Below, one piece after another: positions 1-8,135 of a stretch of DNA of 39,328 nt. The DNA is from an uncultured bacterium (GTDB lineage: Bacteria; Bacillota; Clostridia; Oscillospirales; Acutalibacteraceae): the NCBI GenBank assembly GCA_905215855.1, contig CAJMRT010000015.1:1-39328 (forward strand), given 5' to 3'. Each line of letters starts with the position of its first letter. The first letter of the stretch is position 1. The notes beneath the pieces were generated by a model. The model ran no database searches, was not told the DNA's origin, and was given only the letters and a program-made list of their open reading frames with translations. The position numbers and the translations under genes were made by a program.

Positions 1-2424
1 GGTTCCAACCAGTTTGTCGGTAACTGGCCCGGCGTAACTGTTGAGAAAAAAGAGGGTAAGCTCAAAAAGCACAAGGATGTTACAATCATGGACTTGCCCG
101 GTATCTATTCACTTTCACCTTATACTCTTGAAGAGGTTGTTGCCCGTAACTATCTTGTCGGTGAACGCCCCGATGCGATTCTCAACCTTATTGACGGTAC
201 TAACCTTGAAAGAAACCTTTACCTCACAACACAGCTTACAGAACTCGGTATCCCTGTTGTTGTGGCAATCAATATGATTGATCTCGTTAAGAAGAACGGC
301 GATTCAATCAACATTGATGAGCTTTCAAGACAGCTTGGTTGTAAGGTTGTTGAAATTTCGGCTCTTAAAGGCACAGGCATTATGGAAGCAGCCGAGGAAG
401 CAATCAAAGCCGCAGGCTCAACAAAGACAATTCCTATGCATAGCTTTAACGGTGTTGTTGAACACGCAATCGCTCATATTGAAGAGGCGGCTGTTCACAA
501 TATGCCCGAGGAACAGCAGCGTTGGTACGCTATCAAAATTTTTGAGCGTGACGACAAGGTTCTTGCAAAGCTTGACATTCCGCAGAATGTTATTGACCAC
601 ATTGAAAAAGATATTCAGGCGGCTGAAAAAGAGCTTGATGATGACGCAGAGAGTATCATCACTAATGAGAGATACATCTACATTGCCTCAATCATCAAGA
701 GCTGTTATAAGAAGAAAAACAAGGGTAAGCTTACAACATCGGACAAGATTGATAAGGTTGTAACCAACCGTTGGCTCGGTCTTCCGATTTTTGCGGTTAT
801 TATGTTCCTTGTTTACTACATCTCGATGCAGACAGTAGGTACTGCCGCAACGGACTGGGCAAATGACGGTCTTTTCGGTGACGGCTGGCACCTTTTCGGT
901 ATCGGTTCATCACAGGCTGCCGAGGCTGAAGAAACCTACGGCGATTCAGATGCAATTATCGAGGCGTTCAATGCTCAGTACGGTAATGATGACATTGCAG
1001 AAGCGATTGACCTTGAATCTGAAAATTATTCCGAAGATGCCGCTAAGGCCGCTCTTACAGAGCTTGTAAATCTCACACCTTCAGACGCAAGTGTTACATA
1101 TTCTGTTCAGGATGAAGAAACTCTTGAAATTACAGAAACTCCCGATACTAAGAAATCTGCTCTTGAAGAGGCTGTTTCAAACTACCTCAACACAGATTAT
1201 AAAGAGGGTTACGGCGCTCCCGATGCCGCAACATACGGAATCTGGGTTCCCGGTATTCCTGTTCTTATCGGCAACGGTCTTGACGCAATCAACTGTGCAG
1301 ACTGGCTCAACGGTCTTATCCTTGACGGTATCGTAGCCGGCGTAGGTGCGGTTCTCGGCTTTGTTCCGCAGATGCTCGTACTCTTTATTCTCCTTGCTTT
1401 CCTCGAAAGCTGTGGTTATATGGCTCGTATCGCATTCGTACTCGACCGTATCTTCCGTAAGTTCGGTCTTTCTGGTAAGTCGTTTATCCCAATGCTTGTC
1501 GGCACAGGCTGCGGTGTTCCGGGTATCATGGCGTCCCGTACAATCGAGAATGAGCGTGACCGCCGTATGACTATTATGACAACAACATTCATTCCCTGCG
1601 GTGCTAAACAGCCGTTCATCGCTATGATTGCAGGCGCTATCTTCGGTGGTTCACCGTGGATTGCAACATCGGCTTACTTCATCGGTATGGCTGCAATCGT
1701 AGTTTCAGGCATTATGCTTAAAAAGACAAAGATGTTCTCAGGCGATCCCGCTCCGTTTGTAATGGAGCTTCCGGCTTATCATCTTCCGACAGTAGGCAAC
1801 CTTCTCCGTTCAATGTGGGAGCGTGGCTGGTCATTCATCAAGAAGGCAGGTACAATCATTCTCCTTTCAACAATCCTTGTTTGGTTCACAACATACTTCG
1901 GATTTGTTGACGGTACATTCCGTATGCTCGGTGAGGACGAAATCGGAAACTCAATTCTTGCCGCAATCGGTAACGGTCTGGCATGGATTTTTGCACCGCT
2001 CGGCTGGGGCAATTGGCAGGCAACCGTTGCATCTATCACAGGTCTTGTTGCTAAGGAAAACATCGTTGGCACAATGGGTATCCTTTATCCGGGCGGATGG
2101 ACGGAAATCGGTGCTGCATTCACAGGCCTCAGCGGTTTCTCATTCCTCCTCTTCAACCTTCTCTGTGCTCCTTGCTTTGCCGCTATGGGTGCTATCAAGA
2201 GAGAAATGAACAACATCAAGTGGTTCTGGTTCGCAGTCGGTTATCAGTGCTTGTTTGCTTATGTAATTGCATTTATGGTATTCCAGTTTGGTTCAATCTT
2301 TGCAGGCGGTCTTAATGTAATCGGTCTTATCTTTGCCGTTGCAGTATTTGCATTTATGATTTATATGCTTGTAAGACCTTACAAAGAGGCTACAACTCTT
2401 AAGGTTAAGCCGGCTAAGAAGTAA
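1..2424 (+). CDS. feoB: Ferrous iron transporter FeoB, 5' end missing
   Basis: Inner-membrane Fe(II) transporter with an N-terminal cytosolic G-protein domain. The frame is open from base 1, so the start codon and the P-loop (G1) lie outside the window; 807 residues are visible. G2 lies in NWPGVTVEKKEG (about residues 9-20), G3 is DLPG (31-34), G4 is NMID (about 92-95), and SALKG is the G5 region. From about residue 261 the protein is a polytopic membrane domain with the paired gate motifs GCGVPG (about 503-508) and PCGAKQP (532-538), typical of FeoB. An acidic hydrophilic stretch of about 100 residues (about 305-405) after the first membrane helix is longer than in textbook FeoB. A Cys-rich FeoB partner gene follows after 32 bases. 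The identification is secure; only the 5' truncation limits it. Confidence 0.97.
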   Translation, partial: GSNQFVGNWPGVTVEKKEGKLKKHKDVTIMDLPGIYSLSPYTLEEVVARNYLVGERPDAILNLIDGTNLERNLYLTTQLTELGIPVVVAINMIDLVKKNGDSINIDELSRQLGCKVVEISALKGTGIMEAAEEAIKAAGSTKTIPMHSFNGVVEHAIAHIEEAAVHNMPEEQQRWYAIKIFERDDKVLAKLDIPQNVIDHIEKDIQAAEKELDDDAESIITNERYIYIASIIKSCYKKKNKGKLTTSDKIDKVVTNRWLGLPIFAVIMFLVYYISMQTVGTAATDWANDGLFGDGWHLFGIGSSQAAEAEETYGDSDAIIEAFNAQYGNDDIAEAIDLESENYSEDAAKAALTELVNLTPSDASVTYSVQDEETLEITETPDTKKSALEEAVSNYLNTDYKEGYGAPDAATYGIWVPGIPVLIGNGLDAINCADWLNGLILDGIVAGVGAVLGFVPQMLVLFILLAFLESCGYMARIAFVLDRIFRKFGLSGKSFIPMLVGTGCGVPGIMASRTIENERDRRMTIMTTTFIPCGAKQPFIAMIAGAIFGGSPWIATSAYFIGMAAIVVSGIMLKKTKMFSGDPAPFVMELPAYHLPTVGNLLRSMWERGWSFIKKAGTIILLSTILVWFTTYFGFVDGTFRMLGEDEIGNSILAAIGNGLAWIFAPLGWGNWQATVASITGLVAKENIVGTMGILYPGGWTEIGAAFTGLSGFSFLLFNLLCAPCFAAMGAIKREMNNIKWFWFAVGYQCLFAYVIAFMVFQFGSIFAGGLNVIGLIFAVAVFAFMIYMLVRPYKEATTLKVKPAKK

Positions 2425-2456
2425 TAAATTTATTGATTAACATGGGAGGAATAAAT

Positions 2457-2630
2457 ATGTTGGAATGGTTAGCGGCTAATATCGGCACAATCATTGTTGC
2501 ATTGATAGTTATTGCCGTGATTGCTTTTGTGGTTTTCCGTATGGTAAAAGACAAAAAAGAGGGCAAATCCTCCTGCGGTGCAAACTGTGCGCACTGTGCG
2601 TGCCGCGGTGACTGCCATAATCATAGGTAA
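2457..2630 (+). CDS. FeoB-associated Cys-rich membrane protein
   Basis: Short protein of 57 residues with one N-terminal membrane helix (about residues 9-28), a Lys-rich stretch, then a Cys cluster at the C-terminus (CGANCAHCACRGDC) followed by His residues. This matches the FeoB-associated Cys-rich membrane protein family that sits directly after feoB in many Firmicutes; its exact role is unknown, but an iron-handling partner of FeoB is usually assumed. I start at the ATG at 2457 because GGGAGGA lies 7 bases upstream; an in-frame start at 2433 would have no comparable site. It is co-transcribed with feoB and followed by a strong terminator hairpin. Confidence 0.9.
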   Translation: MLEWLAANIGTIIVALIVIAVIAFVVFRMVKDKKEGKSSCGANCAHCACRGDCHNHR

Positions 2631-2641
2631 ATGTTTTGCAG

Positions 2642-2673
2642 GGGTGCAGTCCAAAAAGCTGCACCCTTTTTTG
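2642..2673 (+). terminator. Rho-independent terminator of the feoB operon
   Basis: GGGTGCAG (2642-2649) pairs perfectly with CTGCACCC (2659-2666) around a 9-base loop and is followed by a run of T. It closes the feoB - Cys-rich peptide unit and separates it from the ABC transporter. Confidence 0.9.
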
Positions 2674-2726
2674 TTTGTTATTGAAATTATGAATTCGGTG
2701 TTGAAGAAATTATATGAGTAATGTGT

Positions 2727-2745
2727 ATTCAGAACTATTCTGAAT
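2727..2745. promoter_or_regulatory. Perfect inverted repeat, possible operator of the ABC transporter
   Basis: ATTCAGA, five bases, TCTGAAT: a perfect 7-bp palindrome half-site pair lying 15 bases before the ribosome binding site of the ABC ATPase. There is no T-run after it, so it does not look like a terminator. A repressor site is the simplest reading, but no clear -35/-10 pair can be placed around it and the regulator is unknown. Confidence 0.35.
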
Positions 2746-2773
2746 TGTTAAAAATAATGAGAGGTGATACGAA

Positions 2774-3472
2774 ATGTATCTTGAAATCAAAAATATTCAC
2801 AAATTCTTCGGCACAGGTGAGAACAGGACGGAGGTTCTCAAAGGCATAAACTGCAATATTGAAAAGGGCAGTATCTGTGTTTTACTCGGTCCGTCAGGTT
2901 CGGGCAAATCAACACTTCTTAACATTATCGGCGGTATTGAAACTGCCGAGGAGGGCAGTATCTCAATCAACGGCGATACAGTTGAAAATATGAACGAAAA
3001 ACAGCTTTCACTCTACAGAAGAAAGCACCTCGGTTATGTTTTTCAGTCCTACAACCTCATTCCAAACCTTACTGTAAGGGAAAATATTGAAGTGGGTGCA
3101 TATCTCAGCGACAATCCCCTGAATGTTGACGATTTGATGAAAACGCTCGGACTCTATGAACACAGAAACAAAATCCCGAATCAGCTTTCGGGGGGTCAAC
3201 AGCAGAGAACATCAATCGGCAGAGCAATCGTGAAAAATCCCGACTTGCTCTTGTGTGATGAACCTACAGGCGCTCTTGACTACAAAACTTCAAAAGAAAT
3301 TCTCAAGCTGATTGAAGATGTAAATAAAAAGTACGGTAACACCGTTGTACTTGTAACTCACAATGACGCTATTAAAAATATGGCAGACAGAGTTATAAAA
3401 CTCCGTGACGGTCAGATAAGACACGATATTGTCAATACGGAAAAAACTCCGGCACAAGAGCTTGACTGGTAG
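2774..3472 (+). CDS. ABC transporter ATP-binding protein, MacB/LolD-like
   Basis: ATPase subunit of 232 residues that would drive the FtsX-type permease encoded next. Walker A is GPSGSGKST (39-47), the Q-loop Gln is in FQSYN (about 91), the signature is LSGGQQQR (138-145), Walker B is LLLCDEPTGALD (158-169) and the switch His is in LVTH (about 196). The start at 2774 has GAGAGGTGA upstream. The stop is 8 bases before the permease start. MacB-type exporters move peptides, antibiotics or lipoproteins; nothing here shows the substrate. Its place between iron genes and an HMA protein hints at envelope or metal stress, which is inference. Confidence 0.93.
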   Translation: MYLEIKNIHKFFGTGENRTEVLKGINCNIEKGSICVLLGPSGSGKSTLLNIIGGIETAEEGSISINGDTVENMNEKQLSLYRRKHLGYVFQSYNLIPNLTVRENIEVGAYLSDNPLNVDDLMKTLGLYEHRNKIPNQLSGGQQQRTSIGRAIVKNPDLLLCDEPTGALDYKTSKEILKLIEDVNKKYGNTVVLVTHNDAIKNMADRVIKLRDGQIRHDIVNTEKTPAQELDW

Positions 3473-3482
3473 GAGGTGCGTT

Positions 3483-5726
3483 ATGAGAAATCCTCTTACA
3501 AAACGAATACCCAGAGAAATAAAAAACGATTTGGGAAAATACATTGCACTTTTCCTCTTTCTGATTTTAAGCATCGGATTTATTTCAGGCTTTCTTGTCG
3601 CAGGGGACAGCATGAAATCCGCCTTTGACAATTCTTTTGAAAAGTACAATGTTGAGGACGGTCACTTTTGCCTTGCCACAGAAATTGACGACAAAACAAA
3701 AGAAAATGTTGAAAACCTCGGCGTAAAACTCTACAAGAATTTTTATGTAAATAAAGACCTTGACAACGGCAATACTTTCAGATTATTCAAAAATCGTACA
3801 GATTTTAATAAGATTTCTGTTTTTGATGGCAATCTTCCCGAAAAGAACGGCGAAATTGCAATCGACAGACTTTATGCGGCTAATAACGATATCAAGATAG
3901 GTGACAAGATAAAGGTTGCCGACAAGGATATGACAGTTTCCGCAACGGTCGCATTTTCGGATTATACATCGCTTTTCAAGAACAACACGGATATGATGTT
4001 TGATGCAAACAAGTTTTCTGTTGCGGTTGTCACAGATGCCGATTTTGACGAAATTGCCGATGACAGCTACACTTATTGCTACTCGTGGATTGACAATGAT
4101 AAAAATCTTTCAGACAGCAGGAAAAATGATCTGGGCGATGATGTGAAGGAAGAGCTTGTTAAAACAGGAATGCTCACAGATTTTGTAAAGCGTGCCGACA
4201 ATCAGGCTATTATGTTCAGCGGTGACGATATCGGCAGTGACAAAACTATGATGCTTACATTGCTTTATGTTCTTATCATTGTATTCGGCTTTATATTTGC
4301 AATCACAAGCCGTGACACTGTCGAACAGGAAGCCTCGGTAATCGGTACACTCAGAGCGTCGGGCTACACAAGGGGAGAGCTTACAAGACATTACCTTGTT
4401 GTTCCCACACTTGTAACTTTTACGGCGGCTGTAATAGGCAATATTCTCGGTTATACGGCTATGAAAAATGTTGTGATGAATATGTATTATCACAGCTACA
4501 GTCTGCCGCCTTATCAGACCTTGTGGAACGGTGATGCGTTCATACTCACAACGGTGATTCCATGTATCATAATTACACTTATCAGTCTGTTTGTAATTGC
4601 AAAGGCATTGAGGTTGCCTCCGCTCCAGTTCCTCAGACACGACTTCCATATGAAGAAAAAGAAAAAGGCGGCAAAGCTTCCGAATTTCAGATTTCTTACC
4701 CGTTTCCGTCTGAGAATTATTCTCCAGAACATTCCGTCATACATAATTATGGTGTTCGGAATTATGTTCGCGGGTCTGTTGTTATTCTTTGGTCTTGCAC
4801 TCAATCCGTTGCTTTCAAACTACAAAACAGAGGTTGTCAACAATATGATTGCGGATTATCAGTATGTTCTGAAAGCTCCCGTTGAAACAAGCAGTGATGC
4901 GGCTGAAAAGTTCTGTATGACGACTCTCTATGAATCATCTGATGAAGAAATTTCAGCCTATGGCATTGAGGAAGATTCGGAGTATCTTTCAAAGGTTAAT
5001 GTTCCTGAAAAGAAAAATGAAGTTGTCGCATCACAGGGCTATCTTGAAAAATACAGCCTTAAAGTAGGCGACAGGGTTACTTTGAAGGATAAGTACGGTG
5101 AGAATAAATACACATTCAAAATTGTTGGTAGTTACTACTATCCTGCGTCACTATGTGTGTTTATGACAAACGATAACTTTAACGATGTTTTTGATAAGGA
5201 TGACGGATATTTTACAGGCTATTTCAGCAACGAAAAACTTAAAGATATTGACGACAAGTACATTGCAACAACAATCACTCAGAAAGACCTTACAACCGTA
5301 ACGGATCAGCTTGACGATTCAATGGGTATGTCGTTCACACTTCTTGTAGGTTTTTCGGTTCTGATTTACATTATCCTTATGTATCTGCTTTCAAAGCTTG
5401 TTATTGAAAAGAATGAGCAGAATATTTCAATGCTGAAAATTCTCGGCTATTCAAACAGAGAGGCGAGCAAGCTGTATAACCGTGCAACAACGGTTGTGAC
5501 AATAGGTGCAATCCTTGTGAGTGTTCCGTTGATATACTATGTTTTTGCAGGCTTGTACCACTACTTTATGTTTGAAATGAAGGGTTGGTTGCCATATGTT
5601 GTACCGTGGTATGTATTTATTGAAATGGCAGTAATCGGCATTATCTGCTATGCAATTATATACTTTATTCTTCAAAAGAAAATTAATAAAATCAAACTCT
5701 CACAGGCTTTAAAGAGTGACGATTAA
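3483..5726 (+). CDS. ABC transporter permease, FtsX-like (MacB type)
   Basis: Permease of 747 residues. The first membrane helix (about residues 22-42) is followed by a large extracytoplasmic domain. A three-helix FtsX core (about 260-390) comes next, with the usual cytoplasmic segment containing SVIGTLRASGYTRGEL. A further helix (about 430), a second external domain and a second FtsX core (about 630-740, with MLKILGYSNREASKLY) complete it. Two FtsX repeats in one chain are normal for the large Firmicutes permeases. The start at 3483 (MRNPLTKR) is chosen because AGGAGGTG lies directly upstream; an in-frame start at 3429 would overlap the ATPase gene and lacks a ribosome site. Confidence 0.9.
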   Translation: MRNPLTKRIPREIKNDLGKYIALFLFLILSIGFISGFLVAGDSMKSAFDNSFEKYNVEDGHFCLATEIDDKTKENVENLGVKLYKNFYVNKDLDNGNTFRLFKNRTDFNKISVFDGNLPEKNGEIAIDRLYAANNDIKIGDKIKVADKDMTVSATVAFSDYTSLFKNNTDMMFDANKFSVAVVTDADFDEIADDSYTYCYSWIDNDKNLSDSRKNDLGDDVKEELVKTGMLTDFVKRADNQAIMFSGDDIGSDKTMMLTLLYVLIIVFGFIFAITSRDTVEQEASVIGTLRASGYTRGELTRHYLVVPTLVTFTAAVIGNILGYTAMKNVVMNMYYHSYSLPPYQTLWNGDAFILTTVIPCIIITLISLFVIAKALRLPPLQFLRHDFHMKKKKKAAKLPNFRFLTRFRLRIILQNIPSYIIMVFGIMFAGLLLFFGLALNPLLSNYKTEVVNNMIADYQYVLKAPVETSSDAAEKFCMTTLYESSDEEISAYGIEEDSEYLSKVNVPEKKNEVVASQGYLEKYSLKVGDRVTLKDKYGENKYTFKIVGSYYYPASLCVFMTNDNFNDVFDKDDGYFTGYFSNEKLKDIDDKYIATTITQKDLTTVTDQLDDSMGMSFTLLVGFSVLIYIILMYLLSKLVIEKNEQNISMLKILGYSNREASKLYNRATTVVTIGAILVSVPLIYYVFAGLYHYFMFEMKGWLPYVVPWYVFIEMAVIGIICYAIIYFILQKKINKIKLSQALKSDD

Positions 5727-5754
5727 AACCTAAAAAATAAAAGGAGAGATAAAT

Positions 5755-6126
5755 ATGGAGTATGTTTTTTACGGATTGCTTGCCGTGGCATTCATTGCGT
5801 TTGTAGTTCTCGTAATCAGAAGTTACAAGAAGAAACTTGCAAGCGGATGTTGCGGTGCAAGTGACGAAAGCGTTAAGAAAAACAAGGTTGCCGATAAGGA
5901 TAAGTCACATTATCCCTATGAAAAAACTCTTGTTGTTGACGGAATGGTCTGTAAAAACTGTTCCGCAAGAGTAGAAAACGCACTCAATTCAATTGACGGT
6001 GTGTGGGCGGAAGCCGATGTTTCTTCCGGTAGGGTTACGGTCAGAATGAAAAGAGAAATTGAGGATAAAGTCCTCAAAAAGACAGTTAACGATATAGGCG
6101 CATACACCGTTATGAAGGTGGAATAA
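5755..6126 (+). CDS. Membrane-anchored heavy-metal-associated (HMA) domain protein
   Basis: Protein of 123 residues with an N-terminal membrane helix (about 3-21), a basic stretch, a Cys pair in GCCGASDES (31-39), a charged linker and a C-terminal HMA domain (about 56-122). The metal-binding loop is GMVCKNC (63-69), with Cys66 and Cys69 as ligands, as in copper chaperones and the N-terminal domains of P1B ATPases. The N-terminal half (helix, Lys, CCGA) resembles the FeoB-associated peptide family, so this may be such a peptide joined to an HMA domain. AAGGAGAG lies upstream of the ATG. It follows the permease by 28 bases and probably shares its transcript. The metal is not known; Cu(I) or Zn(II) fits the CxxC. 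Confidence 0.85.
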   Translation: MEYVFYGLLAVAFIAFVVLVIRSYKKKLASGCCGASDESVKKNKVADKDKSHYPYEKTLVVDGMVCKNCSARVENALNSIDGVWAEADVSSGRVTVRMKREIEDKVLKKTVNDIGAYTVMKVE

Positions 6127-6154
6127 GGTCTTTTAGGAGAAGAGAGGCAACCTT

Positions 6155-7111
6155 ATGGCAGTATTGCAGAAAATTGACAACCCATACGGTATGATACAGA
6201 CTGTTGAACACTGCGAATCGTTCAGCATATACCGTTCACAGGACAGCACGGGCGATTGCGAGGTCACCGTGTATCCTGTGTTTTCAGGCATTGAGCTTGT
6301 GTATTACGATGTTCATATGCAAAGTTGTGACATTGATCTTGCAAAGGGAAGAGAAATGCTCATCATCACGCATTGTCAGGAGGGCAGAATTGAGTTTGAA
6401 TACAAAAACGGCGAATATCTTTACCTTGCGTCGGGTGATTTGTCGATACAGAAGAACACGGAAAACATCCGACACAGGTATTGTCCGCTGAGCCATTACC
6501 ACGGTGTGTCGGTTGCAATTGATATGAACCGTGTGCCAAGGTGCTTTTCGTGTATTCTTGACGATGTTTTTGTCAGCCCCGAAGAGCTTGAAATGAAATT
6601 CTGTTCCGAAAAGCCGTACTCAATTATGCGTGAAAATATCAGCATTGAGCATATTTTTTCGGAACTCTATTCCGTTCCCGAAAATATCCGAAAGGGTTAT
6701 CACAAGGTTAAGGTGCTTGAACTTCTTTTGTTTTTGAGCGGTCTTGATTACAAGGGAGAGAGTGAGGAAAGACGGTATTTTTCACGCTCACAGGTTACCG
6801 CCGCAAAAGAGGCAAAAAAATATCTGCTTGCTCACCTTGATGAGCATATAACAATTACAGAGCTTGCCGATATGCTCGGCATCTCTTCGACTTCTCTCAA
6901 GATCTGTTTTAAGGGTGTCTACGGCGACACGATTAACAGCTACATAACGAACTGTAAGATGCAAAAAGCCGCCTCGCTTTTGAAAAACACCGACAAAAGC
7001 GTGCTTGAAATTGCAGGAATTGTCGGCTACAATAACGGCAGTAAGTTTGCGGGTGCTTTCAGAAGGGTGATGAACAAGTCGCCGAATGAGTACAGAAAAT
7101 CGCTCGTCTGA
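6155..7111 (+). CDS. AraC-family transcriptional regulator
   Basis: Regulator of 318 residues. The N-terminal half is a beta-rich sensor-like region with several Cys and His residues (for example HCQEG, RHRYC, HYHG), reminiscent of the siderophore-type AraC regulators (PchR-like), but no ligand can be assigned. The C-terminal part (about residues 215-315) is a two-helix-turn-helix AraC domain: the first helix pair is in ITITELADMLGISSTSLKI, the second in SVLEIAGIVGYNNGSKF, ending with the family motif SPNEYRK. AGGAGAAGAGAGG precedes the ATG. It sits 28 bases after the HMA gene, so it may control the block it closes. Confidence 0.9.
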   Translation: MAVLQKIDNPYGMIQTVEHCESFSIYRSQDSTGDCEVTVYPVFSGIELVYYDVHMQSCDIDLAKGREMLIITHCQEGRIEFEYKNGEYLYLASGDLSIQKNTENIRHRYCPLSHYHGVSVAIDMNRVPRCFSCILDDVFVSPEELEMKFCSEKPYSIMRENISIEHIFSELYSVPENIRKGYHKVKVLELLLFLSGLDYKGESEERRYFSRSQVTAAKEAKKYLLAHLDEHITITELADMLGISSTSLKICFKGVYGDTINSYITNCKMQKAASLLKNTDKSVLEIAGIVGYNNGSKFAGAFRRVMNKSPNEYRKSLV

Positions 7112-7158
7112 ACAGAGCCTTATATGTCCGTAAAGAGCAGTAAAAAGACTTTGTAAGG

Positions 7159-7302
7159 TGCTATAATAACATTGTCGAAAAGATACGCCTATTATTATTT
7201 TCGACGGACTGCGGAAATATCCGCAGAATATTTGATGATTACTTTGCCGGGTAATTATTCATAATATCTCTTCTCCTTTCAGGGACAGCGTTTGCTGTCC
7301 CT
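7159..7302 (+). other. Structured intergenic stretch with an extended -10 and three hairpins
   Basis: No gene fits 7112-7535. An extended -10 (TGCTATAAT, 7159-7167) is followed by three inverted repeats. GTCGAAAA/TTTTCGAC is at 7174-7181 and 7198-7205; CTGCGG/CCGCAG is at 7209-7214 and 7221-7226; AGGGACAGC/GCTGTCCCT is at 7281-7289 and 7294-7302. The last one could end the AraC transcript, though the T-run after it is poor. The set could be a short untranslated transcript or a complex terminator region. Confidence 0.35.
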
Positions 7303-7359
7303 AAAATTTTGCAAAAATTACCTGTCCGTTTGGAGCATAGAAAACCTTTTGAGAGCCGA

Positions 7360-7388
7360 TAATAATATTGACCGATGGTATATTATTA
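7360..7388. promoter_or_regulatory. AT-rich inverted repeat upstream of the DUF3793 gene
   Basis: TAATAATAT (7360-7368) and ATATTATTA (7380-7388) form a perfect 9-bp inverted repeat with an 11-base centre. It lies in the same gap as the AGTTAGC palindrome 44 bases further on. It may be an A+T-rich operator, but this composition also gives such repeats by chance. Confidence 0.25.
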
Positions 7389-7431
7389 ACTGTAAGATAA
7401 AGACAACAAATGAGTCTTGCTTATGGAATCA

Positions 7432-7449
7432 AGTTAGCAAAAGCTAACT
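7432..7449. promoter_or_regulatory. Palindrome AGTTAGC-N4-GCTAACT, candidate metal-regulator operator
   Basis: A perfect 7-bp inverted repeat around AAAA, just upstream of a weak -10-like TATAAA (7449-7454), in the leader of the DUF3793-flavodoxin pair. The half-sites (TTAG / CTAA) resemble those of DtxR/MntR-family metal-dependent repressors, and DUF3793 and flavodoxin genes are commonly found with iron genes. A tight intrinsic hairpin with another function is possible, since no T-run follows. Confidence 0.45.
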
Positions 7450-7535
7450 ATAAAACAGTTATCGGATAATCACTGTGGTGTATTTATTCAATTCAACTCT
7501 ATTCAAATCATTCATTCAATTATTTAGAGGAAAAG

Positions 7536-8090
7536 ATGTCAGAGGATTTAATTATCAAGCATTGTTCCCCAACGCTTGCAGGAATAAAAACGGCTAACCT
7601 TTTTAACTGTCCGTACTCGTCACGGCTTGAGTGCGAATGTGATGTAAGAAGGCTGAATAAAATGTTCTGCAAAAAGGGAATAAAAGTTTTGCCACTGAAA
7701 TTCAGCAACGGAAAGGCTTTAATCTATATTTTTCGCCCGTCCAAGCTTGCTGTTGATTTGTCCGATAAATATGCGTGTAATCTGCTTGAATCGCAGGGGT
7801 ATCATTCACACGATGCCGCACGCTGTATAAGGGAGCTTCGCCACCGACTTAAAGACTCAACCGAGTTCCCGCACGAAATCGGACTGTTCCTCGGTTATCC
7901 TCCCGAAGATGTCCGCGGCTTTATTCTTCATAAAGGAAATTGCTGTAAATATTCAGGCTGCTGGAAGGTTTACGGTAATGAAGAAAAAGCAGTCAAAGAA
8001 TTTGCCAAATTCAAAAAATGTTCTGACATCTATTACTCTAAGTGGTTACAGGGTACACCGATTCAAAAGCTGACGGTTGCGTGTAACTGA
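7536..8090 (+). CDS. DUF3793 family protein
   Basis: Cytosolic-looking protein of 184 residues with the hallmarks of DUF3793: an N-terminal HCSPTLAGIKTANLF segment, a central FLGYPPEDVRGFI, and a C-terminal Cys-containing CCKYSGCWKVYGNEEKA. Biochemical function is unknown. In Clostridia the family often lies beside flavodoxin and iron-transport genes, and here a flavodoxin follows 45 bases downstream. TTTAGAGGAAAAG precedes the ATG. The several conserved Cys residues suggest a redox or metal role, which is inference. Confidence 0.88.
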   Translation: MSEDLIIKHCSPTLAGIKTANLFNCPYSSRLECECDVRRLNKMFCKKGIKVLPLKFSNGKALIYIFRPSKLAVDLSDKYACNLLESQGYHSHDAARCIRELRHRLKDSTEFPHEIGLFLGYPPEDVRGFILHKGNCCKYSGCWKVYGNEEKAVKEFAKFKKCSDIYYSKWLQGTPIQKLTVACN

Positions 8091-8135
8091 CTTAAAGTGT
8101 AATCAAGTACAAAAACTGAAAGGTGAGTATATAAT

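Noticed and set aside
4110..4649. Long minus-strand open frame inside the ABC permease gene
   Set aside because: It is the antisense of a clear FtsX-type permease, has no ribosome site, and its product is rich in Cys/His/Arg with no family pattern.
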